Positions 11,469 through 23,754 of a stretch of 64,000 nt of DNA are shown one piece after another. Source of the DNA: Rhizoclosmatium globosum (Eukaryota; Chytridiomycota; Chytridiomycetes; Chytridiales; Chytriomycetaceae); NCBI GenBank assembly GCA_002104985.1, contig MCGO01000140.1, positions 1 to 64,000 on the forward strand, written 5' to 3'. Numbering within the stretch: the first letter of the stretch is position 1; every line of letters begins with the position of its first letter. The position numbers were made by a program, and so were the translations under genes. The notes beneath the pieces are model-generated. The model was not told where the DNA came from, did not search any database, and saw nothing but the letters and a program-made list of their open reading frames with translations.

Positions 11469-11945
11469 TAGTGTTGTTCGAGTTCCCAGGCCTCCTTAAT
11501 AAGCAGCGTATACGGCTGTCGGATGGCCCTGTTGAGCAGCATAGTAGTCATTGCTGAAGTGTTTCAGACACCTTTTTCTCCTCTGCTCGACTGTAACCCC
11601 CTGTTTCAGATGTACTGTTTGATCGTTGGTGTTGATCCATCGACCCCTGACTCCCTGTTTTAAAAACAAAGTCTTGAATGCATTATAATGACAAGGAGAA
11701 TGCATCCAATCGACTTCACCTGGCGTGGTTGCCTTTCCTGTGCAAGGAAAATGTTTTCTTACCGAAGCCTGCTTGTCAAAATTTATCGATTGTATTTATC
11801 CTCCTTATAGGGATTTCTTTATTGTCATTTATTTCTCTTTTCGTTGGTGAATGTTGATTAGTAATTCACAAGGACGCGATTTTCGCTTAACGCAGACAGC
11901 TGTCAACCATCCATCGGCTAAATCTAAAAAACTGTCAAGAAAAAC
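11469..11945. other. Spacer upstream of the PAN-like gene
   Basis: AT-rich sequence, including TTTATCGATTGTATTTATCC around 11785, is likely to hold the promoter of the secreted protein at 11946. No gene is supported. Confidence 0.4.
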
Positions 11946-12905
11946 ATGCAGTACTCTCAAACCATCCTCCTCCTCCTCTTCGCCTCGTGCACTACAGCAT
12001 TGAATTGGGTTCTCCTGCCACAAACAGACTACCCCGGAAACGACCTCCCCTCCCCAACGTTCACAGTTTCCCCAGAAGTCTGCGAAAATTACTGCCAACA
12101 GAACCCATCTTGCGTTGGAGCCGTCATTCGCAGCACCGGATTCTGCTACCTTAAATCAAACCTCACAAACCCAGTTAAAACTCCATCCCTCGATCCCGTT
12201 ACAAACGCGCCCCTCGTCACCTCTTCAACGCTCGTTCCAGAGAACGGAACCGCGCCAGGAATGGATTATTCCGGCGGCCCGGGCATCGAACTCGCGAAAA
12301 CTCTGGCTAGTAGTCTGGAAGACTGCAAAACCCAATGCGAGGCCGTGTACAACTGTATCGCCGCGATTTATCGCCAATCGACCGGCAGATGTTACATGAA
12401 ATCCGCGCTTTTGGCTGCCAACTACTTTGTCCAAGTGGATCCAACTGCTATTCTCGTGGTTCCACAGGCTCCAGTGGTAGAATCTACAAGCTGGGTCGCG
12501 TTCCCCAAGGTCCAATATCTTGGAAATGATACAAGCGTCACAAAAAATGTGACTGCCCCTGACTGTGTTTCATCTTGTGCGTCCACAAGTGGTTGTGTTG
12601 GGGCAGTGTATATCCCTGTTGGCGGAATTTGTAACCTTAAGAGCGCGTTGAGCACTCCGACTGTTAATAATTATGGTGTGATTTTGTATCTTCAGCCAGG
12701 TGTGGGACAAGCTCCTGGTTTGGATTCTACAGTCGGAGGATTCAAAAAGCCAATTGGAACTGCAGCTGCAAATTGTCGCTCTACCTGTCAAAACACTCCT
12801 GGATGTGTTGCTGCAATTTGGAGAGATGTGTACCAAAGATGCTACTTGAATAGTTACCTTGGATCTTTTATGGTTGATCCGACTGCTTTGTTGCTTGTTG
12901 CTTGA
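11946..12905 (+). CDS. Secreted protein with four PAN/apple-like repeats
   Basis: Single exon, 319 residues, ATG at 11946. Residues 1-19 (MQYSQTILLLLFASCTTAL) form a signal peptide. Four Cys-rich repeats of about 70-80 residues follow. Each has the pattern C-x3-C-x4-6-C-x-A plus a later C-Y/N-L/M-K/N-S, as in CENYCQQNPSCVGAV, CKTQCEAVYNCIAAI, CVSSCASTSGCVGAV and CRSTCQNTPGCVAAI. Repeats 1 and 3 also share NWV/SWV-P-YxGND, whereas 2 and 4 share APGxD, so the unit was probably a two-repeat module duplicated once. PAN domains bind carbohydrate or protein. A role in cell wall or substrate adhesion is inference. Confidence 0.85.
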   Translation: MQYSQTILLLLFASCTTALNWVLLPQTDYPGNDLPSPTFTVSPEVCENYCQQNPSCVGAVIRSTGFCYLKSNLTNPVKTPSLDPVTNAPLVTSSTLVPENGTAPGMDYSGGPGIELAKTLASSLEDCKTQCEAVYNCIAAIYRQSTGRCYMKSALLAANYFVQVDPTAILVVPQAPVVESTSWVAFPKVQYLGNDTSVTKNVTAPDCVSSCASTSGCVGAVYIPVGGICNLKSALSTPTVNNYGVILYLQPGVGQAPGLDSTVGGFKKPIGTAAANCRSTCQNTPGCVAAIWRDVYQRCYLNSYLGSFMVDPTALLLVA

Positions 12906-13088
12906 GTTGGTGTTATGGTCTACTTGAAATTGTTTACGTCGCCAAATTTCTTTATTATTGTTCTTGCAGGAAGATTGGAAGCTCACGAGATCAGAGGAGA
13001 AGAGAATACATACTGATTGAACCGTGTTTGGTATTGATAAGTAATCAAAGATCTATTCTTTGGTTGATCGGATTGTTGGACAAAATCA

Positions 13089-15097
13089 ATGGATATTACC
13101 AAACGTTCTCCCCCCATAGCGGGTCATATTGACCCACATAGCCTCCCGTTTACGCCACTTCCTCTACCAACATCAAGTAGCGCCTGGGTTAAAGTGTCTA
13201 TCCTCATCAATGGCAGGTTCAGCGCGAACCCACAACTGTTCGTTCTCAAACAAGACACCAAGGAAAACCACGAACTGGACGACGAATGGTGGGCATACCC
13301 CGTATTTTGCTTTCTAGTGGAGAAACAGCTTCCAAACGGGAAAACTGAAAGGACGCTATTTGACCTGGGAATAAGAAAGGTGCGTTCTGTTTTGTTCCAC
13401 TCACCGATTTTGACAGCTTATGGTATGTGCAGGACAGACACAACTTTAGCCCAAACACAAGCAATACAGTGATTCCTTACTTCCCACCTACAGATTGCCC
13501 AGATATTGTTGAATCACTTTCTCACGGCTCACTGACGACAAATGATATTGACACTGTTATTCTGTCGCATGACCATTTTGACCATGTCGGAGATCCAAGT
13601 TTGTTTCCGCCCACAACAACATTCATAATCGGGGACTTTACAAATCCTGGAGCAGAGGAGAGCTTAATGAAAGCACTTGAAGATTTTGCAACTCCTGTAG
13701 AAACTGAATTCGAAGTTGAGGAACGTGGACGATCGCGTATGAAGCTATCGCCGTCACGTGAAAGTGGAATGCTTGAGTATGGTCAAATTATGAAGCGGTC
13801 TAGTAGCATGGGTGTGATGATGGAAAGGGCATACACAACCACTTGGGTCGAACGTGGTCCGGCTGGTGGAAGAGGCGTGTCTCCAACTCAGGCAGAAGCA
13901 ATTAAAGAAGAAGACGAAGAAAGCGGTCATTCGCGGTCTCGCCGCGGCTCGGCTGATCGGGGTAGAGCGAGTGTTAGCGGCGGTGCGGGAGGGGTTCACA
14001 GTGTTCTGTCAAATATTCAAACGGCAAGCACGGGTGATGGAAAAAGTGTTATATTTGAAGACGATTCTCAGACTGCAATGTGGGGAGGAATTCATCGGGG
14101 GCGTCGTAGTGTGAGCCATCAACCTTCAAGTCAACGGTCTTCAGCATCGGAACATTCTAAAGACAGTGGTGTGGGAACCAAGACACGAAACAGTATTGTG
14201 AACAAAATCAGCAATTTTCAGGAGGCTTTTAAGACAACTCTTTTGAACGTTGTTGCAGAGACGTTGTCAGCAACACTGAAGCCGAAACGGCTGCCGTGGA
14301 AAAAACTATTGTTGGATCCGACCGTTAAGTGGCAGCCTTTGGGATCGTTCGACAGAGCGTATGACTATTATGGGGATGGGTCATTTTGGTTGATTGATGC
14401 ACCTGGGGTAAGCGTTCATCCAAATTGATAATCAGAATCTGAAACACTTCTGTAGCACTGTCAAGGCCATATTATGGCGCTCGCCCGTACAACCATCAAT
14501 CCACCAACGTACATTCTCTTCGCGAGTGATTCTGCACACGCAAAATGCTTGTATTCACCATGTCCGCCAATGCCAGAGTCCCCAGATCCACGCCATCTTG
14601 TAGGTCTATATGCAGACGGATATAAAGTTTTTCCAGATGTCTCTCTCGAAGAGCAGACGATGAGTGTTCATGATAACCTCCCTGAAGCATATAATACCAT
14701 CGCACGTCTTTCTCGAATGGACCTCTTGGATAATGTTTTCATTATTGCGGCACATGAAACTGATGTGGAACGTGTTGTGAAACTCTTTCCCGAGTCTGCG
14801 AATGACTGGTTGGTGAAAGGTTGGAAGCAAGGCGTGAAGGACGAAGTGTCTTATGAGTTACGTTATGGAACCAAGAGTCGCATGTTCAATGTTGATTCAG
14901 GAGTTGTTTCGTCTCCACCAGTGAATGACGCATCAATTAGTGATGAAGAGGATGAGGAATTGGTTGTAAATTTAGGAGACATTTTGAAGTCGCCCATTGA
15001 GAGAACTGGGAGCTGTTCTTCAAAGAGAAAGGTGGATATGAGGGACAAAGTTTCCGATAAGGGAAGTAAAACTGAACGCGTTGTTACTGTCGAGTAA
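13089..15097 (+). CDS. Metallo-beta-lactamase-fold hydrolase with a long Ser/Arg-rich insertion
   Basis: Exons are 13089-13379, 13433-14407 and 14456-15097, giving about 635 residues. Introns run from donor GTGCGT to acceptor TGTGCAG, and from GTAAGC to TCTGTAG. The zinc-binding motif HDHFDHVGD lies in exon 2. The second motif, PGHCQGHI, is created exactly across the second splice junction, which supports the model. FASDSAH and FIIAAHETDVE follow. Between the two motifs lies an insertion of roughly 200 residues, low in complexity and rich in Ser, Arg and Glu (SGHSRSRRGSADRGRAS). Fungal relatives include lactonase-like quorum-quenching and detoxifying enzymes. The substrate cannot be told. The C-terminus is acidic. 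Confidence 0.8.
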
Positions 15098-15189
15098 ATA
15101 TATACCCTGCTTTATTGTTTTAGTTAAAAGGTGTGTGAGAGCCTCTCTCTTTCTTTTTTTTTCCAACACACAACTCCCTCCCAAGTTAG

Positions 15190-18100
15190 ATGGCACCAAC
15201 CAAGGCTGCCAAAGTACCGGCCAACAAGGCTGCCACCAAAGCGACTAAACCAGCAACTGTATCTAAATCTGCCCCTTCATCAACACCTTCCTCAGCGGCA
15301 AAGAAGACGAAATCGTTTGATCCCTTCGCGATTGGAACCATCGAAGACTCGGAAGACGAGGGCAAAACATACGGCTCAATCCTTTCTAAATTCGATGTCG
15401 ATGAAGACTCTGATGCCGAGGCTGCGGCGGCCAAGAAGAAGAAACAGTCGTCAACGGTGAAACCAGTCGATCTGAACCCGGACTTCACTTTCGAGCTTTC
15501 CGGTGGTGATCTGGATACTTATTCGCAAAACACAAAGTCGTACTGGGACTTCAAGGCCGCGAAAGCTGCTGTGAAGGGTGCTTCGCAAGGGCAAGGATCA
15601 AATGAAGACGCGGACGGACCAAAGAACACAATCGAGGATATGATTGAAAGGAAGCGAAAAGAGCTGAAGGAGAAAAAGAAGAGTGGTGCCAAAAAGGCAG
15701 TCGAAGTAGCGAAGGCTGCTGATGAAGAAGAGCCAGAAGTGGAGGATATGGGGGATGTCCATATGGATGCAAACGGAAACTTCATTTTTGAGAATGAAAG
15801 TGGGGATGATGACGATGACGATGACGATGATATGGATCTTGATATTGGAATTAAGGAAACCGACCAGGATGACGAGGATGGCGCAGACGACAACGATGAT
15901 GACGAAGAGTATGCCAAAGATCTGGATACCATGGAAGAAGATTCTGCAGACGAATTGAGTGGGGAAGAAGATCAAGTTACTGTTGCACCGAAGAAAAGTC
16001 AGCAAGAACTGGATGATGAAAGTGACGAGAGTGACGATGAGACAAACAAGATTGAAGATATTGTGAACGAAAAGGTTTGTGGACTTACTGCAGCAAGGCT
16101 TGTTTGCTAATACGTTCAAACAGAGAAAAGCCGAATTCTTTGCTCCAGCTCCTGAAATGCAAGAAAAAGAGGATGCAACATCCACTGAAACTTTCACAAA
16201 TTTCCGACTATCCCGACCAATCCTGAAAGCTATTTCTGATATGGGTTACACTAAACCAACACCAATTCAAACGCGATCTATTCCTCTGTCGCTTCAGGCC
16301 CACGATCTTTGTGTATCTGCGCAAACTGGTTCAGGAAAGACTCTTGCTTTCCTTGTTCCCATCATCGAACGTTTGCTCTTCCGTCCAAAGGACACTCCAA
16401 CCACACGCGTTCTCATTCTGGTTCCAACTCGTGAATTGGGTGTTCAATGTCACTCTGTCGCACTCAAATTATCCAAGTTCACTGATATCTCATGGTCACT
16501 TTGTGTTGGTGGTCTGTCAACGAAAGTCCAAGAACTTGAGCTTCGTCAACGTCCAGATGGTGTCATTGCTACTCCAGGTCGTTTGATTGATCATATTCGA
16601 AACTCTCAGGGATTCAGCTTGGATGGAATTGAGATTCTCGTAATTGATGAAGCTGATAGAATTTTGGAGGACGGTTTCGCGGACGAGTTGGATGAGATTA
16701 TCAAATCCACGCCCAAGTCACGTCAGTCGATGCTTTTTTCGGCCACTATGACTGACAAGATCGAGGATTTGACGAAGCTCTCTCTGAATCGACCAATTCG
16801 TCTCTTTGTGAACAAGGCAACTGCACTTACTTCGAGACTGACGCAAGAATTTGTGAGAGTGAGGGCACATAAAGAAGAGAGCAAGCCAGCCATGTTGCTT
16901 GCGTTGTGTTCACGTACTTACAAGGAAGAAGTCGTTATTTTCTTCCGAAGCAAGGCCGCTGCGCACTATATGATGGTTCTTTTTGGTCTTTGCGGGTTGA
17001 AGGCAGCCGAATTACACGGAAACCTTACTCAGTTACAGGTGACTAAATCTTCCGCTCGCTTTTTATCGCCTATCTTCTGGAGTTGCGATGATCAAACATT
17101 TACAGACCTGTACCGAATTAACTCATGTTGGATGAACAAATGATTGCCTATAATATCTGAACTCTTGCCCGCTTTCTTCTCTCCTTCCGTCCAAATTATT
17201 ACCACTAGTACTAAAACTTTGTTTTCAGCGTCTTGAATCTCTGGAAGCTTTCCGAGACCAAAAAGCAAACTTCCTTCTTTGTACGGATTTGGCTTCGCGT
17301 GGTCTCGATATCCCTGGAATCAAGACCGTTATCAACTATGACATGCCGAAATCATATTCAACATATGTTCATAGATGTGGTCGTACGGCTCGTGCTAACC
17401 AAAGTGGTATTGCCGTCTCGTTTGTCGGTGAATCCGATCGTGCTGTCTTGAAGATGGCGATGAAGGCTTCCACAGACGAAATCCAACATCGTGTTATTCC
17501 TGGAAAAGTTGTGACTCGCTTTGAAGTCAAGGTGGAAGAGATGAAACCAGCTGCCGCGGAAGTGTTGCAGGAGGAGAAGAAGGAGAAGGAAATGCGTGGC
17601 CTTGAAATGAAGGTCAAGAAAATGGAGAATATGGTGGAATTCGCAGATGACATCAAGAATCGACCCAAGAAGAGTTGGTTCCAAACCACGGCTGAAAAAG
17701 AAGCGTCTAAGCGTGAGTACTGTTATTTTGTCCAAAAGTATAAACCTTACTAACCAACCGTAATTTAGAACTTGGAAAAGACAAGCACAATGAGGATATG
17801 GGTTCAAAACCCCTAACTCTGGAAGATGTCAGGGTAAGTTCCATATTTAGTCCCCTCCGGTTTCTTACGATGTAAATCAGACTCCAATCAAACGTGGCAA
17901 ATTCGATGGACTCTCTCGTCATAAGCGACGTATGAGAATGGCGAAGGAAGAAGACAAGAAGGAAATGGCGGCTGCAACAGTAGCTGCTCGCTCAGCGAAA
18001 AAAGCTTCAAGACCAGGGCGAATTACAACGATTCCAGACTCATCCAAGCCTGCAGCCAAATCAAATAGTGGCCCACAAAAGAAAAAGAGCTCATTCGCGT

Positions 18101-18252
18101 CTGAAGCAAGCGGAGTGCGTGGCAAAAAGAAGTCATCACCATCTGGAAGCGGTTCAAGCTCTAAAATGGGAGCTAAAAGTGGAAGCGGTGTTGCAAAGAA
18201 GAAGATCTCGAACAAAAAGTTCAAGAGTCTTGGAAAGCACAAAAGGAGATAA
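15190..18252 (+). CDS. DRS1: DEAD-box RNA helicase DRS1/DDX27 (60S ribosome assembly)
   Basis: Five exons (15190-16074, 16124-17038, 17229-17712, 17769-17833, 17881-18252) encode about 906 residues. The first 295 are acidic and Lys-rich, as in nucleolar proteins. The helicase motifs follow in order: TPIQT (Q), AQTGSGKT (I), PTRELG (Ia), TPGR (Ib), DEAD (II), SAT (III), then ASRGLDIPG (V) and HRCGRTAR (VI) after an intron of 190 nt. The tail has coiled-coil [17 protein letters not shown] and the conserved [11 protein letters not shown], then a basic Lys/Ser end. Drs1/DDX27 acts in the nucleolus in 27S pre-rRNA processing. All introns keep frame; the 16075-16123 intron has a clean branch site GCTAATAC. 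Confidence 0.93.
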
Positions 18253-18310
18253 ACCTATGAATTCTTCAGGATTTGCACAATAAATTGACCTGACAATCAC
18301 GTCACATCAG

Positions 18311-21300
18311 ATGACAACAGTACTATCTTCGCACAGCAGCGACCTAAAACAAGAAGCAACGAATCAGTCCCGTGATGGGTCTGCGACTGTATTTATAAAT
18401 CCAATCACGGCACTCTTTTCAACAAATGACTTGGCCGAAAACCATGACATTTCACTATCACCGTGGATAAGCCGAAAAAGCAGCTTGATTCAAGATAACG
18501 AGTCTGAAGGAATCAGTGCCGATGATCATCTATCAATGTTGAGAACAGCTCGTTTGGCTTCACAGTCGAGTCACTCCATTATTTCCAAGATTGACGTCGC
18601 GAACCAAAATATTGAGTTAGATCACACAACAGAAACTCGTATCAAGTCTCCAGAATATACTCAAAGTCCCGTCATCGAATCGAATCAAACATTTGAAGCT
18701 GTGACGGAGACTTCAGCGAGAGGGAAACCGAAGAAAAGGACAATTACTCGTAGATCTAGCATTATAACGCCTGAAACTCAGGTAAAACAAGCGATTACCC
18801 CAGAAATCACCTCTGAAAAGCGCCGTGAAACGTCCATGAAAACTCAAACCCCCAACAGTTCATCGCGTCGTTCTGTCTCGATAATGGATTCTGCGTTGAC
18901 TCCCAAACGACGCAAATCAATACTACCGAAAATTAGTATCTCTGCAGATAATCTGAGCACGAATCCAGTAACGACAAAAGTTCAACGGGTAGAGGAGCCA
19001 ACAGTCCCAGAACCAGAAATGATGAATACCGAGACTGATGAACCAACAGCGCCAGCAGTTGAGCCCGCCGAGATATATAATTTGCCCCCAATCATGCCTC
19101 GTCGTGAATCCATCAGGTTCTTTGAAGATGAAGCTCCGGCAGAACGAATAAGTACAGCCCCTCGTAAACTAAAACCGCCCGTTACAAGTATAAAGCAATT
19201 GAGTATTCTTGATATTGGGAAAACGTTGACATTGTGTGACAATATGCTGGCAAGTAAACCTGTTGGTGAGTAAATTTGAAAATTGATTCGAATTCGAACT
19301 AAGAATTTATTCAGTTTGGATGCATGGATTTATGCAGAAGCACAATGAAGTCGATGAAACAGAAAGGCCTAAAACTGCCGCTGAGGCGTTTCAATCATTA
19401 AGTTTGCCAACTCCGCGAAGACTTCGAACTGCTGATACGGTTTCAAATGTTCCGAAATTATCAATCGCTAACAATGAGACTGTCGCACCTTTGAATATTC
19501 CGCCTACCATACCAGCTTCCGTTGCCGTACCTCCATTAAAACGCGAAGTTCTAAAACAAAGAATTTCATCTGCTGTCGAAAGAATTGATGGCGTTTTGCA
19601 TTCTGGTGATTCCGTACCTGTCTTGCATTCTGGCTTGCAGAGTAGAGCCAAATTGCATTTATATAGAGCTAAGACATCTGGTCGATTTACTGAACCTGAA
19701 GTTATCAGCAAGATCAAGGAATATGCAAAGGTGAAACACCACACTATGTTTCTTGGAGACGAAGAAGCTGTTTCAATCAATAATTTGGTGTATTACACAA
19801 ACGGTAGTCTCACAAAAGGAGGAAAAGACGGCCAAAGGCCAGCATCCAAGACAATTTCTACAAAACCAGTCTCAAAAGCAAGCAAAGTAGTGTCTTGTAC
19901 CACAACTCTGGGCTTAGATGAGTTTTCGGATCCAGCAAACAACATTGGGTGGGAGCATTCTGATCAGGAAGAAACTACAAAAGAATCATCGAACCAGTCA
20001 GGCCGAATTCATATGGTCGCACCAATGATATCATCAAGTAAATGTATTCCATTAGTCGCAAATCGAATGGAGCTTCCTGCTCCACGTCGAAAATCAAAGG
20101 CAGTAAAGGGCAAGAACAAGAAAGTCACAAAAGCTGCGTCAGTCCCGTCATCATCAAATATTAAGCTACCACCTACAAATGGCAACCCTTCCATCGAAAC
20201 TAATGCTTCAAAGCACATAAAATCTTTGTTGAAAAAGAGACGAAGAAAGGCAAAGTCTCCTGCGTCACCAATCCATAATCTTCGTCAATCTGAGGTGGCG
20301 ATTCAAAATATTGATGTTCCTTTAACGACCGTAAGACCGTCTAAAACTCTCCCAACAAAAGATGCAGTGCATTCGCAGACACATTCACGTCCTCAAACAA
20401 CGAAAACGATTGGATCAACAGATCAAAGAATATCTCTTATTCAAGTATCACAGTTTCCAATCGGAATCATGACATTAGCTCCGGTGGCCTCTACTTGTGC
20501 CTTACCAACAGAACCAAGTGAGATGGACCTGGTATCCGAAATTGGTTCGATTCCAACAAGTCTTTTCTCCAAAAGCAATTTTGCAGATTATTCTAGCGTG
20601 GCTGTGTCGTTGGATGAGTCCCGAGGAATCGTGTCAGAGTTATCAACTCCTATTAGCACTGTAAATACTTCAATCTTTGGTACAAAATGTGAAAGTTCAA
20701 TTGACCGTGCGTCACCCACACCGTCGATCATTTTTTCAGAGGAAGGACACATTGGAAACCTCGAACAGCCGACACCGTGGCGAACGCGGCAGTCTACAGC
20801 TTTGCCACATCATTCAGATGGAAAACCGGCCAAAGAAGCAAAAGCGGTTGAAAAAAGCAGACCTCCGAAGCAAGCTTCGCGATTAGCGAATTCATTTGCC
20901 TTTGCATTGATCCAAAATTCAAGTGACACTAAACAAGACCAAGTTGAAGCTGTGAGAATCAAGCTTCCCTTCAAAAAACATGTCAAGATGGAGCCTTGGC
21001 TTACGTTATGGCTTGAACACAGTTTTATTATATACCAAAGTGTGAGACGGATTCAAAGGTGGGTAGTTGGGGTGTGGGATTCTATTTTTAAATATCTTGA
21101 CACAGAGTCTGGCGGCGCGCTTTATTTCGAAGGCATTTGATGATGAAGTTCATAGCAGTGAAGACGATTCAACGGTAAGCGAATTGAATTAAGTACAATA
21201 CTGATAACACATAACAACTTCACAGGCGGTACAGAATACATCTCATCCAAAGAGTCTACAAAAAAGCACGCGATATAATGAGACAGCATCCAAACGCAAA

Positions 21301-21802
21301 AAGCACTGGCCTTACTGGCCAGACTTTAACCGCATATGTCAACCAACTAATTTATCTATCGAAAAGCTTTACATACGCGAACGAAGATGAATATGACGAA
21401 TACGATGACGATGGCGTCGACACAAAAAACATGAACGTTCGCCAAACCCTGCGAGAGTTTATTCGAATCAAGAAACTTCCGCTCTCGCAAAGGACTTGGC
21501 AGCATGATCCTGAAGCTGTTGGGGTCTGGGATCAGTTCTCCATATTCTGGCAGAATTCTGTGGCAAAATATATTAAGACAAAGAATTTGGCGTTGATGAT
21601 GCATCTCGTGGGGAGTTATGGGAAAGGGTTTGCGAGAATTCATGTTACTGCTATCATCAATACTGTTCGAGAACGAGGACCTGGTCTACTGAGGGAGAAG
21701 GTAAAGAAAATTGTTCCGGTTTCAACAGAAAACTTGACTGTGGGTGAGGCGTTGTCACGGTGTAGTTCAGTTGGAGAATCAATGAACTCTATCGTATCTT
21801 GA
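18311..21802 (+). CDS. Large Ser/Thr-rich protein with IQ motifs near the C-terminus
   Basis: Exons 18311-19265, 19315-21058, 21106-21174 and 21226-21802 encode about 1114 residues. The first 900 are low-complexity, rich in Ser, Thr, Pro, Lys and Arg, with basic clusters such as KKRRRKAKSP. The short third exon completes tandem IQ-like sequences: SVRRIQRVWRRALFRRH, then AVKTIQRRYRIHLIQRV. These fit IQxxxRxxxxR calmodulin-binding helices and appear only when the introns are removed, which supports the splice model. A helical, acidic end follows (NEDEYDEYDDDG). No enzyme domain is seen. A calmodulin-linked cytoskeletal or flagellar scaffold is possible, but that is inference. Confidence 0.7.
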
Positions 21803-21866
21803 AAATAAAGCTTTATTATAATGAAATAGGCTCAAGGTTATGTGTCGCAAAATGAGCAAAATGCAT

Positions 21867-23478
21867 TTATGGCAATTTGGTATCAACATTATGACCTCTC
21901 ATCACTAGATTTTCCTTTGAATTGAAATCACCATCCATCTTTTTCTCTAAAGCCACTTTTAACTTTGATTTTGCATAGGAAGTATGATCGGTTGGTGCAT
22001 AGCTAACAAGGCATGACAAGATGTTTGGATTTGTTGGACAGTCAGGAGCTGGTCCATCGGACACTACAATCTCAGGTAAACTCAATGACTGAACATAATC
22101 GTCTTTATGCAGATGGAAGAAATCATACTCATGCCTGGCTTTATCAACCAATTTCGAAGAATCAACTTGAGTTTCCATACAACGAGGTTTTTTTGAACGA
22201 TGGCGTCGATGACCTCTTGTTTTTGCTGGAAGCGGTTTAGAATCTTGTTTTGTAGTGGCAAATTTTTGGGTATTAGGGTAGAAGTACAAATTATTGAGGG
22301 CGGAGTTCATTTGATTCATGATTTCTTCGAGAGATTTTCCAACTTTTGATGGAATCGGTGGTTGCGGGCGAATACGATCATTATTTGTTATTTGAATACG
22401 AGGAAGTCTTGATGGACGCTGCAATGAGTATACTGAGTCTGATGAAGAGTCGTTGTCTGAATCGTCACAAGATGAAGAGCTAGGCTTTCCAGCCAGTACT
22501 TTCTCGCGTGTTTCATGAACAATTTGAACAGAATTTTCCGGTTTTGAAAACAGCATTGGAGGTTGTGGTATATTTCTACTCCTAAATGATGTTTTTGGCA
22601 ACTGGATTCCAGTAAAATACTCTTTAGCATTCACACTCATCGACGCGGCTACAGTTCCCTGGCACCACATTTGTCTCGTCAGCTGCTTATCGAAGATTGT
22701 TTTGAGAACGTGATGTTGCTGGGATGTATCAAGCACGGAATCAACATTGCATAGAGTTACGGGTCTTGGTTTTTGCACAATGATAGGAAGTGTTTCTTTT
22801 GCACTTGCAATAATAGCTTGTCGCGCAGGCCTGTAATCTACCCGAATCTTTGGTTCTGGAGGTTGATTCTTGAGTTTCGTTTTGGTTTCCTGATTTGTTG
22901 ATGTAAGGATACGACTCAAGTAAGTGTAGAAACACAATATATCTCACTCGATTTGCTTTTCTTTCCGTGGCCACTTCAGGTTTGATAATTGTATTTGGCT
23001 CAGAGTTTGTACCCTCTTCTACAGTATCCATCCCAATTTTTTCTACCGGGCTAACGTCATCATCAATAGCAAACGGATTCACAGTCATAAAAGGAGTTTG
23101 TCGAGCAGTCAAGTTTAAGCCGCGTATCTCAGGGGGAGACATTCGAAACTGACTCATGATTGTTTTCGAAGTTGCCAATCGACTCCACGGTTTTGGCTCA
23201 GAATTCAAAGTTCTATCTTGATTAGAAGCGACATCACCATGTTTGTTTTTCCCATGAGACTTGATTTTAAGAGTCGTTCGAAACTGAAGATGCTGAATAT
23301 TCTCTCGAGCAGGGTCTACAGGTAATACGTTGGAATGAGCCGGTGATTGCCAGGGACGTTCAATCATGGCCATTTTGGTAGTTGAAGCGACGCTACCATC
23401 AGGAAAGAGCAGCTCCATTTCTCGAATAGTTCCAGGATCTCCTCGTGATGCTTTATGTAAATGAACATAATCGGACAT
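21867..23478 (-). CDS. Unrecognised disordered protein, two exons
   Basis: ATG at 23478 starts MSDYVHLHKASRGDPGTIRE. A 65-nt intron (donor GTGAGATATA, acceptor AAATCAG, about 22882-22946) joins ATERKANR to ETKTKLKNQPPEPK. The protein then runs to the stop at 21867, about 515 residues in all. It is rich in Pro, Lys, Ser and Asn, with basic stretches (KTRGHRRHRSKKPR) and a Ser/Asp run (SSSCDDSDNDSSSDS). No known domain was recognised. Its 5' end faces the coiled-coil gene starting near 23755, so the two may share a promoter region. The 3' end converges on the IQ-motif gene, 64 bp away. Confidence 0.6.
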
Positions 23479-23754
23479 TTGGGTGATGTCTTCCAGTTGA
23501 GACTGTTATCTTGCTGAATTCAGCGAGAGGAGCGTGTCTTTGTTTCCTCTTTTGCAGCTCTTTGACAAAGGAGATGAAAAGAACCGTGACAGTTGTCCCA
23601 AACTGGAAATCTTCCTTGGAAATCAAACACGTCCAAATCAAATGACGTCGCGCAACTCGATCGCAATTGGCACCGAGGATGCGTCTTTTCCTGTTTTGAC
23701 GAGTCGCCGTTGGTTGAAAGCGAAGAATTGCGATCGAAACTGGGCGCGTTGGAC

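Noticed and set aside
13089..15097. Reading the MBL-fold gene as a second cAMP phosphodiesterase
   Set aside because: It has HDHFDHVGD and PGHCQGHI of general MBL hydrolases and lacks the class II PDE signature seen at 53503-54603.
15519..15932. Minus-strand Ser-rich frame
   Set aside because: Antisense shadow of the acidic GAT/GAA-rich N-terminus of DRS1.
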